From the NCBI RefSeq assembly GCF_001431665.1, contig NZ_LLXV01000014.1, positions 146,783-210,782 on the forward strand: DNA of 64,000 bases, given 5' to 3'. The DNA comes from Stenotrophomonas beteli (GTDB lineage: Bacteria > Pseudomonadota > Gammaproteobacteria > Xanthomonadales > Xanthomonadaceae). This document shows positions 19,262-28,580 of the stretch, piece by piece; the stretch's first letter is position 1, and every line of letters starts with the position of its first letter. A program made the position numbers and the translations under genes. Below the pieces are notes generated by a model, which ran no database searches, was not told the DNA's origin, and saw only the letters and a list, made by a program, of their open reading frames with translations.

Positions 19262-20515
19262 TTACAGGCTCCAGTCGATCCGCAGGCCGGCGATCAGCGC
19301 ATTCGGCAGGTCACGCTGGCGTGCGGGTTCATTGAACTGGTCGGGATGCACGATGTAGTGCAGGTTCGGCGCGACCCGAAGCTGCGGGGTGAGCTGGATG
19401 CCATAGCTCAGCTCCATCATCACCTGGCTTCCGTGCGGGGTGCCGCTGCCACCCGCCGCGGCACGGGCAAGGCGCAGGTTCTCCAGCGCGATACCGCTGT
19501 ACTTCTGCTGGGTGACGACGAAGGCGATGCTGTCCTGCGGTCGCCGCGCCAGCGTACCTCTCTGGACCAGGCCGGCCTGCAGGAAGTGATCCTCGATCAA
19601 CTGGCCGGAGGTACCCTTGAGCGCGGCACCGAAAAGGGTCAGGCCGCGACCATTGCCATCGCCGGTAAGCTGCTGCTCGAAGCGCGCGAACGCACCGGAG
19701 CGGCCACGATGGGTCGCATGGACCTGGCCACTGAGCAGCGCCGGGGCGCCGTTGGCATCACGCAGTGGATCGAGATAGGCCGAGTTGTCCTGCCAGCCAC
19801 CGAGCTCGTACCGGGCTTTCAGCCGCGCCGATCCAGGGCTGCGCCAGCCGATCGTGTAGGGCACGATCCAGCCGGTGGCCTGGTTCGTATTCCACTTCAG
19901 CCCATGCTGGCCGTCCTCGGCCTGGCTGGGGTCGACCTGATAGGCGCCGACGCGCACATAGACATCGGGCGTCACCCAGGCCGTGGCATCGGCCATCCAG
20001 CTCGATACCGGCCACCAGGTGAAATTGCTGGTGCGGAACACGTAGGTCGGGTTGCCGCAGGCCGAGTTGCCCTGGAAGTACTGGCACAGCTCCGAGCCGA
20101 GGTGGTGGATGTTGGCGACGCTGCGCCCGGCTTCCAGTACCAGCCGGTCATCCAGCAGTTTCTGCTCGAGCGTCAGGTTGGCCAGGCGCGTGCCCTGGCC
20201 GCCGTAGATTTCCTGCACCGAGGTGCTGTTGCCAGTGCTGCTGTTGGCCAGGTTGGTGCCATGGCGGTTGATGCCGTAGGCCTTGATCGTCGCGCCCCGC
20301 CAGCCGAACGCGGCGTCCAGATCCACATCGGCGCCGAACATGAGCTGTCCGGCATAGGCGGTGCCGCTGCGCTTGCCACCATCAAGCGTGGCGGCGGCTT
20401 CGCCGGTGTAGGCGAGCCTGGGAGTGAAGACGTCATTGGCGTCGGCGGCGGCGGGCAGGGACGGCAGGGTCAGCACGATCACCATCGGCAACACGTATCG
20501 GGAAGAGCGGGGCAT
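19262..20515 (-). CDS. oprB: OprB-family carbohydrate-selective porin
   Basis: A 417-residue outer-membrane porin of the OprB type. The start (cat at 20513-20515) has AAGGAG 8 bases upstream and gives the signal peptide MPRSSRYVLPMVIVLTLPSLPAAADA. OprB features include LEQKLLDDRLVLEAGR, CGNPTYVFRTSNFTWWPVSSW and the repeated amphipathic strands to the C-terminus. It should form a channel for mono- or disaccharides across the outer membrane. It lies 83 bases downstream of fruA on the same strand, so it is probably the last gene of the fructose operon. It ends in RIDWSL rather than the usual terminal Phe. Confidence 0.9.
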   Translation of the reverse strand: MPRSSRYVLPMVIVLTLPSLPAAADANDVFTPRLAYTGEAAATLDGGKRSGTAYAGQLMFGADVDLDAAFGWRGATIKAYGINRHGTNLANSSTGNSTSVQEIYGGQGTRLANLTLEQKLLDDRLVLEAGRSVANIHHLGSELCQYFQGNSACGNPTYVFRTSNFTWWPVSSWMADATAWVTPDVYVRVGAYQVDPSQAEDGQHGLKWNTNQATGWIVPYTIGWRSPGSARLKARYELGGWQDNSAYLDPLRDANGAPALLSGQVHATHRGRSGAFARFEQQLTGDGNGRGLTLFGAALKGTSGQLIEDHFLQAGLVQRGTLARRPQDSIAFVVTQQKYSGIALENLRLARAAAGGSGTPHGSQVMMELSYGIQLTPQLRVAPNLHYIVHPDQFNEPARQRDLPNALIAGLRIDWSL

Positions 20516-20550
20516 GGGCGAGGCTCCTTGTGCAGGGCGCAGGTCACCGC

Positions 20551-20570
20551 GCTCCTGCGCGCGCAGGGGC
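20551..20570 (-). other. Stem-loop between fruA and the porin gene
   Basis: An inverted repeat of 8 bp (one G-U pair) with a GCGC loop, in the 83-base gap between fruA and the OprB gene. No T-tract follows on the minus strand, so it is more likely a processing or mRNA-stability element that adjusts porin output than a full terminator. Confidence 0.4.
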
Positions 20571-20598
20571 GGTGGCAGGGTCTTGGCGATGGGATGGA

Positions 20599-22290
20599 TC
20601 AGGCCGGCGTGGTGACCGGCTTCTTGAGTATGCGCAGTGCGACCGCAGTGACCGCCACGCCGGCCAGCAACGCCAGCAGGTAGATGCCCAGGTGCGTGAC
20701 CGCGTTCGGGATCGGCAGCACGAATACACCGCCGTGCGGCACCTTCAGCTCGACGCCCGCGGCCATCGAGATCGCGCCGGCTACGGCGGAGCCCAGAATC
20801 AGCGCGGGAATGGTGCGCAGCGGATCGCGTGCGGCGTAAGGGATCGCGCCCTCGGTCACGAAACTCAAGCCAAGCACGCCGGCGGCACCGGCAGTACCGC
20901 GCTCTTCGGCGGTGAAGCGGTTGCTGAACAACCACGTTGCCAGCGCAATGCCCAGCGGCGGGGTCATGCCGCCGATCATTGTTGCCGCCATCGGCGTGTA
21001 GACCTGGCTGGAGATCAATGCAGTGGAGAAGGCGTAGGACGCCTTGTTGACCGGCCCACCCATGTCCACCGCCATCATTCCGCCCAGCAGCAGGCCGAGC
21101 AGGATCGCGCTGCTGCCCTGCATCCCGCGCAGCCAGTCGGTCAGCCATGCCAGCAGCCCGGCCACCGGCGTACCGATCACATACATCATCAGCAGGCCGA
21201 CCAGCAGCGTGCCCAGCACCGGCAGGATCAGCACCGGCTTGAGGCCCTCCAGGCTGCGCGGCAGGCGCAGTGCACGATTGATCCAGTGCACGCCATAGCC
21301 GGCGATGAAGCCGGCGAGGATGCCGCCGATGAAGCCTGCATCCATGTTGACCGCAACCAGCCCACCGATCATGCCGGGCGCGATGCCGGGGCGGTCGGCG
21401 ATGGAGTAGGCGATGTAACCGGCCAGTGCCGGCACCATCAACATGAAGCCGGACTTGGCACCGATCTGGAACAGCGACCAGGCCAGCGTGCCCTTGTGTG
21501 CATCATCGAAGGCGTAGATGCCGCCCAGCGCAAAGGCCAACGCGATCAGCAGGCCACCGGCGGTAACGAACGGCAGCATGAACGACACACCGGTCATCAG
21601 GTGCTTGTAGGGGCCGGTGGCCCTGGTCTTTTCGGGGGTGCGGCCAGCAACCGCCGTAGCCGCGTGCACGCCGGCCTCGGCCAGCGCCTTGCGGACCAGG
21701 TTCTGGCCATCGTTGATCGCTGGCTTGGTACCACTCTTGAACAGGCGCTTGCCGGCGAAGCGCGACAGATCCACTTCGCGGTCGGCGGCAATCAGCACCA
21801 GGTCGGCGGCCGCGATTTCCTCGTCGTTCAATGCATCCTGCGCGCCAACCGAACCCTGGGTCTCGACCCGGATGACGTGGCCCAACGCCCTGGCGGCCTG
21901 CTGCAGGCCTTCGGCCGCCATGAAGGTGTGGGCGATGCCGGTCGGGCAGGACGTGACCGCGACGATGCGCTGGCCGCTGCCTGCCCTGGGTGCGACCGAA
22001 AGCGGCGCCAGCGCAGCAAGCGGATCGTCCAGCACTTCGCCAAGGCTCGCGCGCACGATCTGGGCGTTGCCGAAGCGGGACGTGTCTGCCTCGCCGTCAC
22101 CGACCAGCAGCAGCGGCGTTGCGGTGCTGGCCTGTGCGGCGGTCAACGCGCCGGTGACGCCCTGGGCGCTGCGGATTTCGATCGCCAGTTCGAACCCGCG
22201 CTGGCGGGCGGCGCTACGCAGCGCTTCGGCGGCGAGAACCGCTTCGATGCTGCGATCGCCTGCGGCGATGACTACGGTGGAAACTTGCAT
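20599..22290 (-). CDS. fruA: PTS fructose transporter subunit IIB'BC
   Basis: A 563-residue fructose permease that imports and phosphorylates fructose to fructose-1-phosphate. Start at 22288-22290 has AGGAG 5 bases upstream. Layout: a degenerate IIB' domain (1-100) lacking the active Cys, a functional IIB domain with the phosphorylatable Cys in SCPTGIAHT (C115), then the membrane IIC domain from about 210, with GGPVNKAAY-type residues ([13 protein letters not shown]) and [14 protein letters not shown]. Lies downstream of fruK with an 86-base gap that holds a strong hairpin. Confidence 0.96.
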   Translation of the reverse strand: MQVSTVVIAAGDRSIEAVLAAEALRSAARQRGFELAIEIRSAQGVTGALTAAQASTATPLLLVGDGEADTSRFGNAQIVRASLGEVLDDPLAALAPLSVAPRAGSGQRIVAVTSCPTGIAHTFMAAEGLQQAARALGHVIRVETQGSVGAQDALNDEEIAAADLVLIAADREVDLSRFAGKRLFKSGTKPAINDGQNLVRKALAEAGVHAATAVAGRTPEKTRATGPYKHLMTGVSFMLPFVTAGGLLIALAFALGGIYAFDDAHKGTLAWSLFQIGAKSGFMLMVPALAGYIAYSIADRPGIAPGMIGGLVAVNMDAGFIGGILAGFIAGYGVHWINRALRLPRSLEGLKPVLILPVLGTLLVGLLMMYVIGTPVAGLLAWLTDWLRGMQGSSAILLGLLLGGMMAVDMGGPVNKASYAFSTALISSQVYTPMAATMIGGMTPPLGIALATWLFSNRFTAEERGTAGAAGVLGLSFVTEGAIPYAARDPLRTIPALILGSAVAGAISMAAGVELKVPHGGVFVLPIPNAVTHLGIYLLALLAGVAVTAVALRILKKPVTTPA

Positions 22291-22322
22291 GGGAACTCCT
22301 GGAATGCTTCGGGTTCGTCCTT

Positions 22323-22369
22323 GCAGGAGGCGCCGGACGCTGGTTGAAGCCAGCAACAGCGCCTCCTGC
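22323..22369 (-). other. Large intercistronic hairpin between fruK and fruA
   Basis: An 11-bp perfect stem (22323-22333 pairs with 22359-22369) enclosing a second small stem (22339-22343 with 22350-22354). It begins 7 bases past the fruK stop codon on the minus strand. No run of T follows, so transcription probably continues into fruA; a role in mRNA processing, stabilisation or partial attenuation is inferred. Confidence 0.65.
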
Positions 22370-22376
22370 GGTCGTC

Positions 22377-23333
22377 TCAATCCAAACGCTCGATCAGCAC
22401 GTCGCCGCTCCACTGGCGCACCTGCGCCGGATCCAACCGTCGCGCGTCGCCGCTTTCCAGGCGGCTCATCGAGAACGCCGTGGCCAGTCGTGCGCAGCCA
22501 GCCAGATCGAAGGCAGGCTCCAGCAATGCGGCAGCGATGCCGGCGACCATTGCGTCGCCCGCGCCGACCGTGCTGCCCTGGGCCAGCCGCGCCGGTCGCG
22601 CGATCAGCGCGCCGCTGCGATCAACGAACAGCGCGCCGTCGGTGCCCATCGAGATCGCCACCAGTGTGATCCCGCGTTCAACCAGCGCCACGCCCGCCGC
22701 TCGCAGGGCATGTCGATCCGGCAGCGGCGTGCCGATCCAGGCCTCCAGTTCGTGGCGGTTGGGCTTGACCGCGTAGGGCAGCGCGCCTCGTGCGCCGCCC
22801 AAGGCGGCCGCAAGCGCGTCGCCGCTGGTGTCCAGCAGCACGCGCGCACCTGCGGCACCGGCCCGCGCCTGGAGTCGAGCCCACGCGTCGACTGGCAGGC
22901 CGGACGGCAGGCTACCGGACAACACCACCGGCAGCTCCGGCCGCAACAATGCATCAAGCCGGCGTGCCACGGCGTCCAGATCGGCACCCCCGAGCGTCAG
23001 CCCGGGCAGGTTGATGTCCGTGGTCTCGCCGCTGTCCTCTGCAACCAGCTTGATGTTGGTGCGGGTGTGCCCCGGTACGCGAAGGCAGGCATCAGCAATG
23101 CCCCGCGCCGAGAACAGCGCATCGAACGCACCGACGTTGCCGTCACCGAGCACGCCCAGTGCGGAGGTCGGCACGCCCCAGTCGGCCAGGCAGGCGGCGA
23201 CGTTGATGCCCTTGCCGCCGGCATCATCGCGGCTGCTGCGGGCACGGTGCACGTGGCCCGGCTGCAGGCGCGCCAGGCGCACGGTCTGGTCGATCGCCGG
23301 ATTCAGGGTGATGGTGACTGCACCGGCATTCAT
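22377..23333 (-). CDS. fruK: 1-phosphofructokinase
   Basis: A 318-residue PfkB-family sugar kinase converting fructose-1-phosphate to fructose-1,6-bisphosphate in the cytoplasm. The N-terminal [10 protein letters not shown] and GGKGINVA motifs and the C-terminal [13 protein letters not shown] with the catalytic Asp are the family signatures. Its ATG overlaps the fruB stop codon (ATGA), indicating translational coupling within fruBKA. Confidence 0.97.
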   Translation of the reverse strand: MNAGAVTITLNPAIDQTVRLARLQPGHVHRARSSRDDAGGKGINVAACLADWGVPTSALGVLGDGNVGAFDALFSARGIADACLRVPGHTRTNIKLVAEDSGETTDINLPGLTLGGADLDAVARRLDALLRPELPVVLSGSLPSGLPVDAWARLQARAGAAGARVLLDTSGDALAAALGGARGALPYAVKPNRHELEAWIGTPLPDRHALRAAGVALVERGITLVAISMGTDGALFVDRSGALIARPARLAQGSTVGAGDAMVAGIAAALLEPAFDLAGCARLATAFSMSRLESGDARRLDPAQVRQWSGDVLIERLD

Positions 23334-25840
23334 GCACGTACTCCGTCGAGGGCGCGCACCTGCTCTGCGGTTTCGCAGCCCAGCGCCGTCGCGGCGAGCG
23401 TTCGCAGATCGGCCAGCGCGCTGCCGCGCAGGCGTGCCTTCACCGCCGGGATGTCGTTCGGGGTCATCGACAGTTCGTCCACGCCCAGGCCCGCCAACAG
23501 CATCGCACCGAACGGATCGCCGGCCAGGCCACCGCAGACACCGACCCAGCGCCCGTGCATGCGTGCGCCTTCCACCGTGGTGCGGATCGCGCGCAGTACC
23601 GCCGGGTGCAGGCTGTCGGCCTCGACGGCCAGTTCCGGATTCTGGCGATCGATGGCCAGCACGTACTGGGTCAGGTCGTTGGTGCCGATCGAGAAGAAGT
23701 CGGCGTGGCGGGCCAGTACGTCACTCTGGGCGGCAGCGGCCGGCACTTCGATCATGATGCCGATCGGCACCTCGGGCGCGTCCAGCTCGGCGCGCTGGCG
23801 CTCGCAGATCGCACGCAGCGCGGTCAGCTCCGGAACCGAGGTGATCATCGGGAACATGATGGACAGGCGCGCGCCGTCTTTCGCCGCGCGGTACAGCGCA
23901 CGCAGCTGTGGTTCCAGCAGGTCGGGGCGACGCAACAGCAGGCGCGCGCCGCGCACGCCCAGGAACGGGTTTTCCTCATGCGGCAGCTCCAGGTGTGCCA
24001 CCTGCTTGTCGCCGCCGATGTCCAGTGCACGCACGATCAACGGGCGGCCATCGAGCGCCCGCGCCATGGCCAGATAGGTGGCGTACTGCTCATCCTCGCT
24101 TGGCGTGCTGCCACGCTCCAGGAACAGGAACTCGGTGCGCATCAGGCCAACGCCCTCCGCCCCCTGTTCCAGCGCCAGCGGCACCTGCTCGGGCAGATTC
24201 ACATTGGCACCGATGTCAATACGGTGGCCATCGGTGGTCTGCGCCGGTTGCGCGCGTTGCGCGGCTTCGCGCTCGCGCACCTGCTGCTGCTCGGCAATCC
24301 ACGCGCGCGCCGAAGCGAGATCGGTCCCGGAGGGCGACAGATAGAGCCGACCGCAGCTGCCGTCGATGATCGCCTCGCTGCCCGGCTGGATCGCCAGCAG
24401 CCCGGCGCCCCCGGCGACCAGCGCCGGCAGGCCGAGCGTGCGCGAGAGGATGGCGGTATGCGAGGTCGGCCCGCCCTGCGCGGTGGCCAGGCCGAGCACG
24501 CGGGTGGTGTCGAGGTGGGCCGTGTCTGACGGCGACAGGTCGGCTGCGAGCAGGATGCACGGGTGCGCGGGCAGGTCGGCCAGGCCGCCACCGGCGGCAG
24601 ACGGATCCAGCTGCGCCAGTACGCGCCGGCCAACGTCGCGCAGGTCGGCGGCGCGCCCGGCCAGCACCGGATTGCCCAGCGCCGCCAGGCCCGAAGCGAT
24701 CTGTTCGATGGCCTGGTGCCAGGACCACGCGACACCGTGGCCCTCGACCATCAGCTGGCAGGTGCGGGTGATCAGGTCGGTGTCGTCCAGCAGGGCGGCG
24801 TGGGCTTTGAAGATCGCCGCGTCCGAGGCGCCGAGCCGGCGCTGGGTGTCATCCTGCAGCGCGGCCAGCTGCTGGCGGGTGCGGGCGAGTGCGTCCTGCA
24901 GGCGCGCCCCGCCTTCGCCGAGCGGGGTGGGGCGGTCGGCGACGTCGGCCTGCGCGCTGGCCAAGACATGCACCGGGCCGATGGCCAGCCCAGGGCTGGC
25001 ACCGATACCGACGATGGCAGCCTGTGCTTCGGGCGGGTTCCAGCCAGCCACCGGTGCGGCCTTGCGTTGCGCTGCGCGCTCGGCGTCGGCTTTTTCCTGG
25101 GCTACCAGGCCGTCCATGACCTTGCGCAGCGCGCTCAGCAGGGCGGGGGCGTCGGCCCCTTCGGCAGACACGCTGACCGCATCGCCATGGCGCAGGCCGA
25201 GTTGCAGCAGGGCGACCAGGCTTTTGGCGTCCGCCGCTTGGTTGCCCGCCCGCACCTGGGCGCGGGCCGCAAAGCTGCGCGCGGTCTCTGCCCAGCGCGT
25301 GGCCGGGCGTGCGTGCAGGCCATTGGGGTAGGCAATGGTCCAGTCGAAGCGCTCGGCCAGATCGGTTGCCGGTACCTGGGCGGTCGTGATTGCACTGTCC
25401 CCGGTCAGCGCGGTGACGATCGCACCCGCATCGGTGGTCGCAAACAGGCGCTGCAGCGTGGCCTCGTCCTGGATCAGCCGGGTCAACCTGCGCAGCAGGG
25501 TGATGTGGGTGTCGGACTGGGCAGCGATGCCGACCACCAACTGCGTCACCTGGCCGGGATTCCATTCCACCCCGTCCGGCAACTGCAGCACGGCGATGCC
25601 ATCGCGAAGCACCAGATGGCGGTCCTCACCAAGCCCATGCGGGATCGCCACACCGTGGCCGAGGAAGGTGTTGGCCACGGCTTCGCGGCGGCCCATGCTG
25701 GCCTCGTAGCCCGGCGCCACGCAGCCGGCGGCGACCAGCATCTGCGCGGCCTGGGCGATGGCATCTGCCTTGTCGCGGGCCTGTGCGCCGAGGCGGACCA
25801 GTTCGCGGCTGACGGGGGTGGGGAAGGGCAGCGGTGGCAA
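23330..25840 (-). CDS. fruB: Fructose PTS multiphosphoryl protein IIA-HPr-EI
   Basis: An 836-residue cytoplasmic fusion delivering phosphate from PEP to FruA. Domains in order: IIA(Fru) with its His in HGVAIPHG (H68), an HPr domain with NGLHARPAT (H176), and a complete enzyme I domain with the phospho-His in GGPTSHTAI (H461) and C-terminal PEP-binding blocks (LMRTEFLFLER, NDLTQYVLAIDR). The longest open start is a TTG at 25838-25840 with GGAG 6 bases upstream; no better ATG exists nearby. Such EI-containing FruB proteins are characteristic of xanthomonads and related proteobacteria. First gene of the fruBKA-porin operon, divergent from fruR. Confidence 0.95.
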   Translation of the reverse strand: MPPLPFPTPVSRELVRLGAQARDKADAIAQAAQMLVAAGCVAPGYEASMGRREAVANTFLGHGVAIPHGLGEDRHLVLRDGIAVLQLPDGVEWNPGQVTQLVVGIAAQSDTHITLLRRLTRLIQDEATLQRLFATTDAGAIVTALTGDSAITTAQVPATDLAERFDWTIAYPNGLHARPATRWAETARSFAARAQVRAGNQAADAKSLVALLQLGLRHGDAVSVSAEGADAPALLSALRKVMDGLVAQEKADAERAAQRKAAPVAGWNPPEAQAAIVGIGASPGLAIGPVHVLASAQADVADRPTPLGEGGARLQDALARTRQQLAALQDDTQRRLGASDAAIFKAHAALLDDTDLITRTCQLMVEGHGVAWSWHQAIEQIASGLAALGNPVLAGRAADLRDVGRRVLAQLDPSAAGGGLADLPAHPCILLAADLSPSDTAHLDTTRVLGLATAQGGPTSHTAILSRTLGLPALVAGGAGLLAIQPGSEAIIDGSCGRLYLSPSGTDLASARAWIAEQQQVREREAAQRAQPAQTTDGHRIDIGANVNLPEQVPLALEQGAEGVGLMRTEFLFLERGSTPSEDEQYATYLAMARALDGRPLIVRALDIGGDKQVAHLELPHEENPFLGVRGARLLLRRPDLLEPQLRALYRAAKDGARLSIMFPMITSVPELTALRAICERQRAELDAPEVPIGIMIEVPAAAAQSDVLARHADFFSIGTNDLTQYVLAIDRQNPELAVEADSLHPAVLRAIRTTVEGARMHGRWVGVCGGLAGDPFGAMLLAGLGVDELSMTPNDIPAVKARLRGSALADLRTLAATALGCETAEQVRALDGVRA

Positions 25841-25874
25841 GGCGGGCTCCAGGAAGGGTGGGGCGATGGCGTAT

Positions 25875-25888
25875 TGGGAACGTTCCCA
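25875..25888. promoter_or_regulatory. Perfect palindromic operator, probable FruR site
   Basis: TGGGAACGTTCCCA is a perfect 14-bp palindrome with the central CG typical of LacI-family operators. It lies between the predicted fruB promoter and the fruB start codon, where a bound repressor would block transcription. A near copy lies next to the fruR start. Confidence 0.8.
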
Positions 25889-25894
25889 TCGACT

Positions 25895-25923
25895 ATTTCA
25901 ATGTGCACCGCACAAAAAGCCAA
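25895..25923 (-). promoter_or_regulatory. Probable sigma-70 promoter of fruBKA
   Basis: On the minus strand TTGGCT (25918-25923) and TGAAAT (25895-25900) are separated by 17 bases. The start point would fall at or next to the palindromic operator. Matches to consensus are moderate, so this is a prediction. Confidence 0.45.
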
Positions 25924-25984
25924 TAGCCCTTTGGCGTTAGCATTGTCCTGAACAGCCACCCGGGCAGGGTCGGCGACCTTTTCC

Positions 25985-25996
25985 GGGAACGTTTCC
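25985..25996. promoter_or_regulatory. Second probable FruR operator, over the fruR ribosome-binding region
   Basis: GGGAACGTTTCC differs by one base from a perfect palindrome and matches the core of the operator at 25875-25888. It ends one base before the fruR ATG, so it covers the site where the ribosome would bind. This suggests negative autoregulation. Confidence 0.7.
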
Positions 25997-25997
25997 A

Positions 25998-26981
25998 ATG
26001 AGTATCAGCATCAATGACGTCGCGCGCGTGGCGGGGGTGTCCAAGTCCACGGTGTCGCGGGTGCTCGGGGGCGGCCCGGTCAGCGAAGAGGTTCGCGGCC
26101 GCGTCGAGGTGGCGATCCGCCAGACCGGCTATCGGCCGAACCTGCAGGCAAGGCGGCTGCGCTCCCGGCACACCGGCATCATCGGCTTGATCGTCGCCGA
26201 TATCCGCAACCCGTTCTTCACCGCGCTGATCCGTGCCGTGGAGGAGGTCGCGTACCGGGAGGGCCTGCGGGTCACCCTCTGCAACACCGACGAGGACCCC
26301 GAACGCGAGGCGCTGTATCTGCAATTGATGCACGAAGAACGCATCAGTGGACTGATCTTCGCGCCCACCCGGACCACGGTGGGCCGGCTGGAACGGCTCA
26401 CGCTGGAGTATCCGACGGTGCTGGTGGACCGCGCCGCGCCCGGCGGGTCGATCGACAGTGTGGTGCTCGACAATCCGGCGGCAATGGCCGGCCTGGTCGC
26501 GCATCTGGCCGAGCGCGGCTATCGCCGCATCGGCGGCCTCTTCGGCAGCACCAGTACCACGGCGGCCGAGCGCCGTGACGGCTATCTCGCCGCAATGCGC
26601 TCGCGCGGGCTGGAGCCGGATTACCGCGAGATCGAGCCAACGGCCGAGGCCGCCATCGCAACGGTCGACCCGTGGCTGGGCGGCCCTTCGCGTCCCGAAG
26701 CGCTGGTCACCAGTAACAGCCTGCTGCTCATGGGCGCATTGAAGGCGGCCCGCAGTGCCGGTCTCGCGATCCCCGGCGAGTTGGCGCTGGCAGGTTTCGA
26801 CAACGAGCGCTGGACCGAGCTGGTCGAACCCGGCATTACCGTGGTCGAGCAGCCGGTTGAAGAGATGGGCCGCGCTGCGATGTCGCTGTTGCTGGAACGC
26901 CTGCGCACGCCGGAGCTGCCCGTGCGCAGACTGGTGATGAACGGAACGTGCGTGGTGAGAGGGTCAACGGCCGCGCGATAG
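25998..26981 (+). CDS. fruR: LacI-family fructose operon regulator
   Basis: A 327-residue LacI/GalR repressor: helix-turn-helix SINDVARVAGVSKSTVSRVL at residues 3-22, hinge LQARRLRSRHTG, then the effector domain (IIGLIVADIRNPFF ... ALAGFDNERW). The pattern matches FruR/Cra-like proteins divergently placed from fruBKA; the expected effector is fructose-1-phosphate. Two palindromic sites in the 157-base gap support control of fruBKA and of itself. Confidence 0.92.
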   Translation: MSISINDVARVAGVSKSTVSRVLGGGPVSEEVRGRVEVAIRQTGYRPNLQARRLRSRHTGIIGLIVADIRNPFFTALIRAVEEVAYREGLRVTLCNTDEDPEREALYLQLMHEERISGLIFAPTRTTVGRLERLTLEYPTVLVDRAAPGGSIDSVVLDNPAAMAGLVAHLAERGYRRIGGLFGSTSTTAAERRDGYLAAMRSRGLEPDYREIEPTAEAAIATVDPWLGGPSRPEALVTSNSLLLMGALKAARSAGLAIPGELALAGFDNERWTELVEPGITVVEQPVEEMGRAAMSLLLERLRTPELPVRRLVMNGTCVVRGSTAAR

Positions 26982-26995
26982 TTGGCCGCGCGCCT

Positions 26996-27018
26996 GCGGC
27001 AGTGCATGAAGCTGCCGC
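26996..27018. terminator. Possible stem-loop after fruR
   Basis: A 7-bp inverted repeat (26996-27002 with 27012-27018) 15 bases past the fruR stop. There is no T-tract, so terminator activity is uncertain. Confidence 0.25.
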
Positions 27019-27077
27019 CAGGGTGTTGGCGGGTCATGCGTTGTCTGCTACAAGCCCTCTGTACACAGTCACAGGGG

Positions 27078-27707
27078 ATGATCGCCTTGTCAGAGCCTTA
27101 TTCAGCGCTGCTCCGCCTGCAGATCTCCCATCAGGACCTTTCCAGATGGCTGGCAGCGCCCGTGCCTTCAGCGTCCCGTTGGCCGGACTGGCGAAGCATC
27201 GCCGGACAGTGGCGCATGGCCAACGGCCAGCACCTTGCGTCTTCAAGCGACCAGGCGTTGGATCACCTGCTCGCGGACTGCCAGGCGCTGTTGGCGCGCC
27301 ACCCCGACAATCGCGCCGCACTGATGGCTTTCCTTGCCGCTGCGCAGGCCGGGAATATCCAGATTGCCGCCTATGACCGCACCGGTACGCACTTTGTTGC
27401 AGGATCGCTGACGTATTCGGAGAGCCTCTACGATCTCATCGCGTTTCTTGCCGTGGCACGAGGCGCCGCCGACTTCCTGAAGGCGGGCGACCGGGGGGTG
27501 GCACTGATCCACGACTATCTCTGGGCCGAGGAAGGTGAGCGGGAGACAGTTGCTGCGATTGCACTGGCCGGCCCGGGGACATCCGGATTCCTGTCCTCAA
27601 CAGACCTGGACAGCGCCACCGGGCCCTTCGAGGCATTGGTGGAGGCCATGCTGGACGCCGAGGACGACCCGGAGTTTCATCCGCGCAACCAGCTTGATCA
27701 GCTTTGA
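27078..27707 (+). CDS. Hypothetical protein, 209 residues
   Basis: No family recognised. A soluble, mainly alpha-helical protein without signal peptide or membrane segment, ending in an acidic tail (MLDAEDDPEFHPRNQLDQL). Visible stretches include WRMANGQHLASSSDQALDHLL and IAFLAVARGAADFLKAGDRG. The ATG at 27078 is preferred (CAGGGG close upstream); the frame continues 32 codons further up but that part is Cys-rich and protein-unlike. Followed 45 bases later by an immunity-like gene; a shared role is possible but not shown. Confidence 0.6.
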   Translation: MIALSEPYSALLRLQISHQDLSRWLAAPVPSASRWPDWRSIAGQWRMANGQHLASSSDQALDHLLADCQALLARHPDNRAALMAFLAAAQAGNIQIAAYDRTGTHFVAGSLTYSESLYDLIAFLAVARGAADFLKAGDRGVALIHDYLWAEEGERETVAAIALAGPGTSGFLSSTDLDSATGPFEALVEAMLDAEDDPEFHPRNQLDQL

Positions 27708-27752
27708 CCGGTGCCGCGTTGAATGCAGAAGTACAACCGCCAGGACCCCGAG

Positions 27753-28199
27753 ATGAAAGGACATCCCGCTCGCTGCACGCGCCGTCGCATGCGCCAACTC
27801 CTCACGCTGAGCCTGTGCGCCCTGGCTGGGTCCGCCGTGGCGGCAACAACGCAATCTGCACGCACCTGGCTTGTCAGTGGCGCGGAACTCATCACGCTGC
27901 TGCAGGGCAAAGGCGCTGACGGGTTCTGCGATGGCGAACACTGCCGGAGCCTGTCCAGCGCACGCGCCAGTGCCTACATCCAGGGCGTCGCCGATGCCAG
28001 TGGCGGGCAATGGTGTGGGCAGGGCAGGGTTCTTCCGCATGAGCTGGTGGATCGCATTTCCTCCCATCTGCGGCAGCTGCCTCGCGAGCGATTGCAGCAG
28101 GATGCGTCTTCACTGGTTGTCGAAGGGCTGCGGACGGCCTTTCCGTGTGGTCGCGGTGCATCACGTGGCGGCATTGCCGAGCCCGGCAAAGACCAATGA
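27753..28199 (+). CDS. Rap1a/Tai-family (type VI immunity-like) exported protein
   Basis: A 148-residue exported protein with the Rap1a/Tai pattern: after the signal peptide (LLTLSLCALAGSAVA) comes the opening GAELITLLQG, then the central AYIQGVADA, a Cys in QWCGQG, and the closing SSLVVEGLRTAFPC. Family members neutralise periplasmic peptidoglycan amidase effectors of type VI secretion, but many orphan homologues exist with unknown roles. The ATG at 27753 has AGGA at 7 bases; 27789 and 27723 are alternatives. No effector or type VI gene is visible in the window. Confidence 0.7.
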   Translation: MKGHPARCTRRRMRQLLTLSLCALAGSAVAATTQSARTWLVSGAELITLLQGKGADGFCDGEHCRSLSSARASAYIQGVADASGGQWCGQGRVLPHELVDRISSHLRQLPRERLQQDASSLVVEGLRTAFPCGRGASRGGIAEPGKDQ

Positions 28200-28321
28200 A
28201 GCAGGCCGCGCCGACCTGGCGACGGTGCGAACGTCCTGCACGCTCGCGACACGATGCATTCACGGCCACCGACATCGGCGTTCGCCACGCTGCATGTTCC
28301 TTCCAGCGCATGAGGTGCCCC

Positions 28322-28555
28322 ATGGCCACCTGTGATGTCTGCGGCAACGACTACGACAAGAGCTTCACCCTGCAGCAGGGCGGACGCAGCGGCACGTTCG
28401 ATTCGTTCGAATGCGCGATCCACGCCTTCGCGCCGCGCTGCGCGCATTGCCAGTGCGCAGTCATCGGGCATGGCGTCGAGGGCAATGGCCAGATCTTCTG
28501 CTGTGCACATTGCGCGGGTCACGCGGGTGTACGCGGTGTCGCTGACCGGGCCTGA
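28322..28555 (+). CDS. Small zinc-ribbon-like protein, 77 residues
   Basis: A short Cys-rich protein: CDVCGNDY at the start, a lone Cys in DSFECAIH, then CAHCQC and FCCAHCAGH. The paired Cys motifs suggest a zinc-binding ribbon. GAGG lies 6 bases before the ATG. Similar small proteins occur in proteobacterial stress islands; function unknown. Convergent with the isochorismatase-like gene with a 25-base gap. Confidence 0.72.
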   Translation: MATCDVCGNDYDKSFTLQQGGRSGTFDSFECAIHAFAPRCAHCQCAVIGHGVEGNGQIFCCAHCAGHAGVRGVADRA

Positions 28556-28580
28556 GCCGGCTTCGGCTCCATCCTGCTGA

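Noticed and set aside
24563..25951. Long plus-strand open frame opposite fruB
   Set aside because: Shadow of the fruB coding strand with no domain features.
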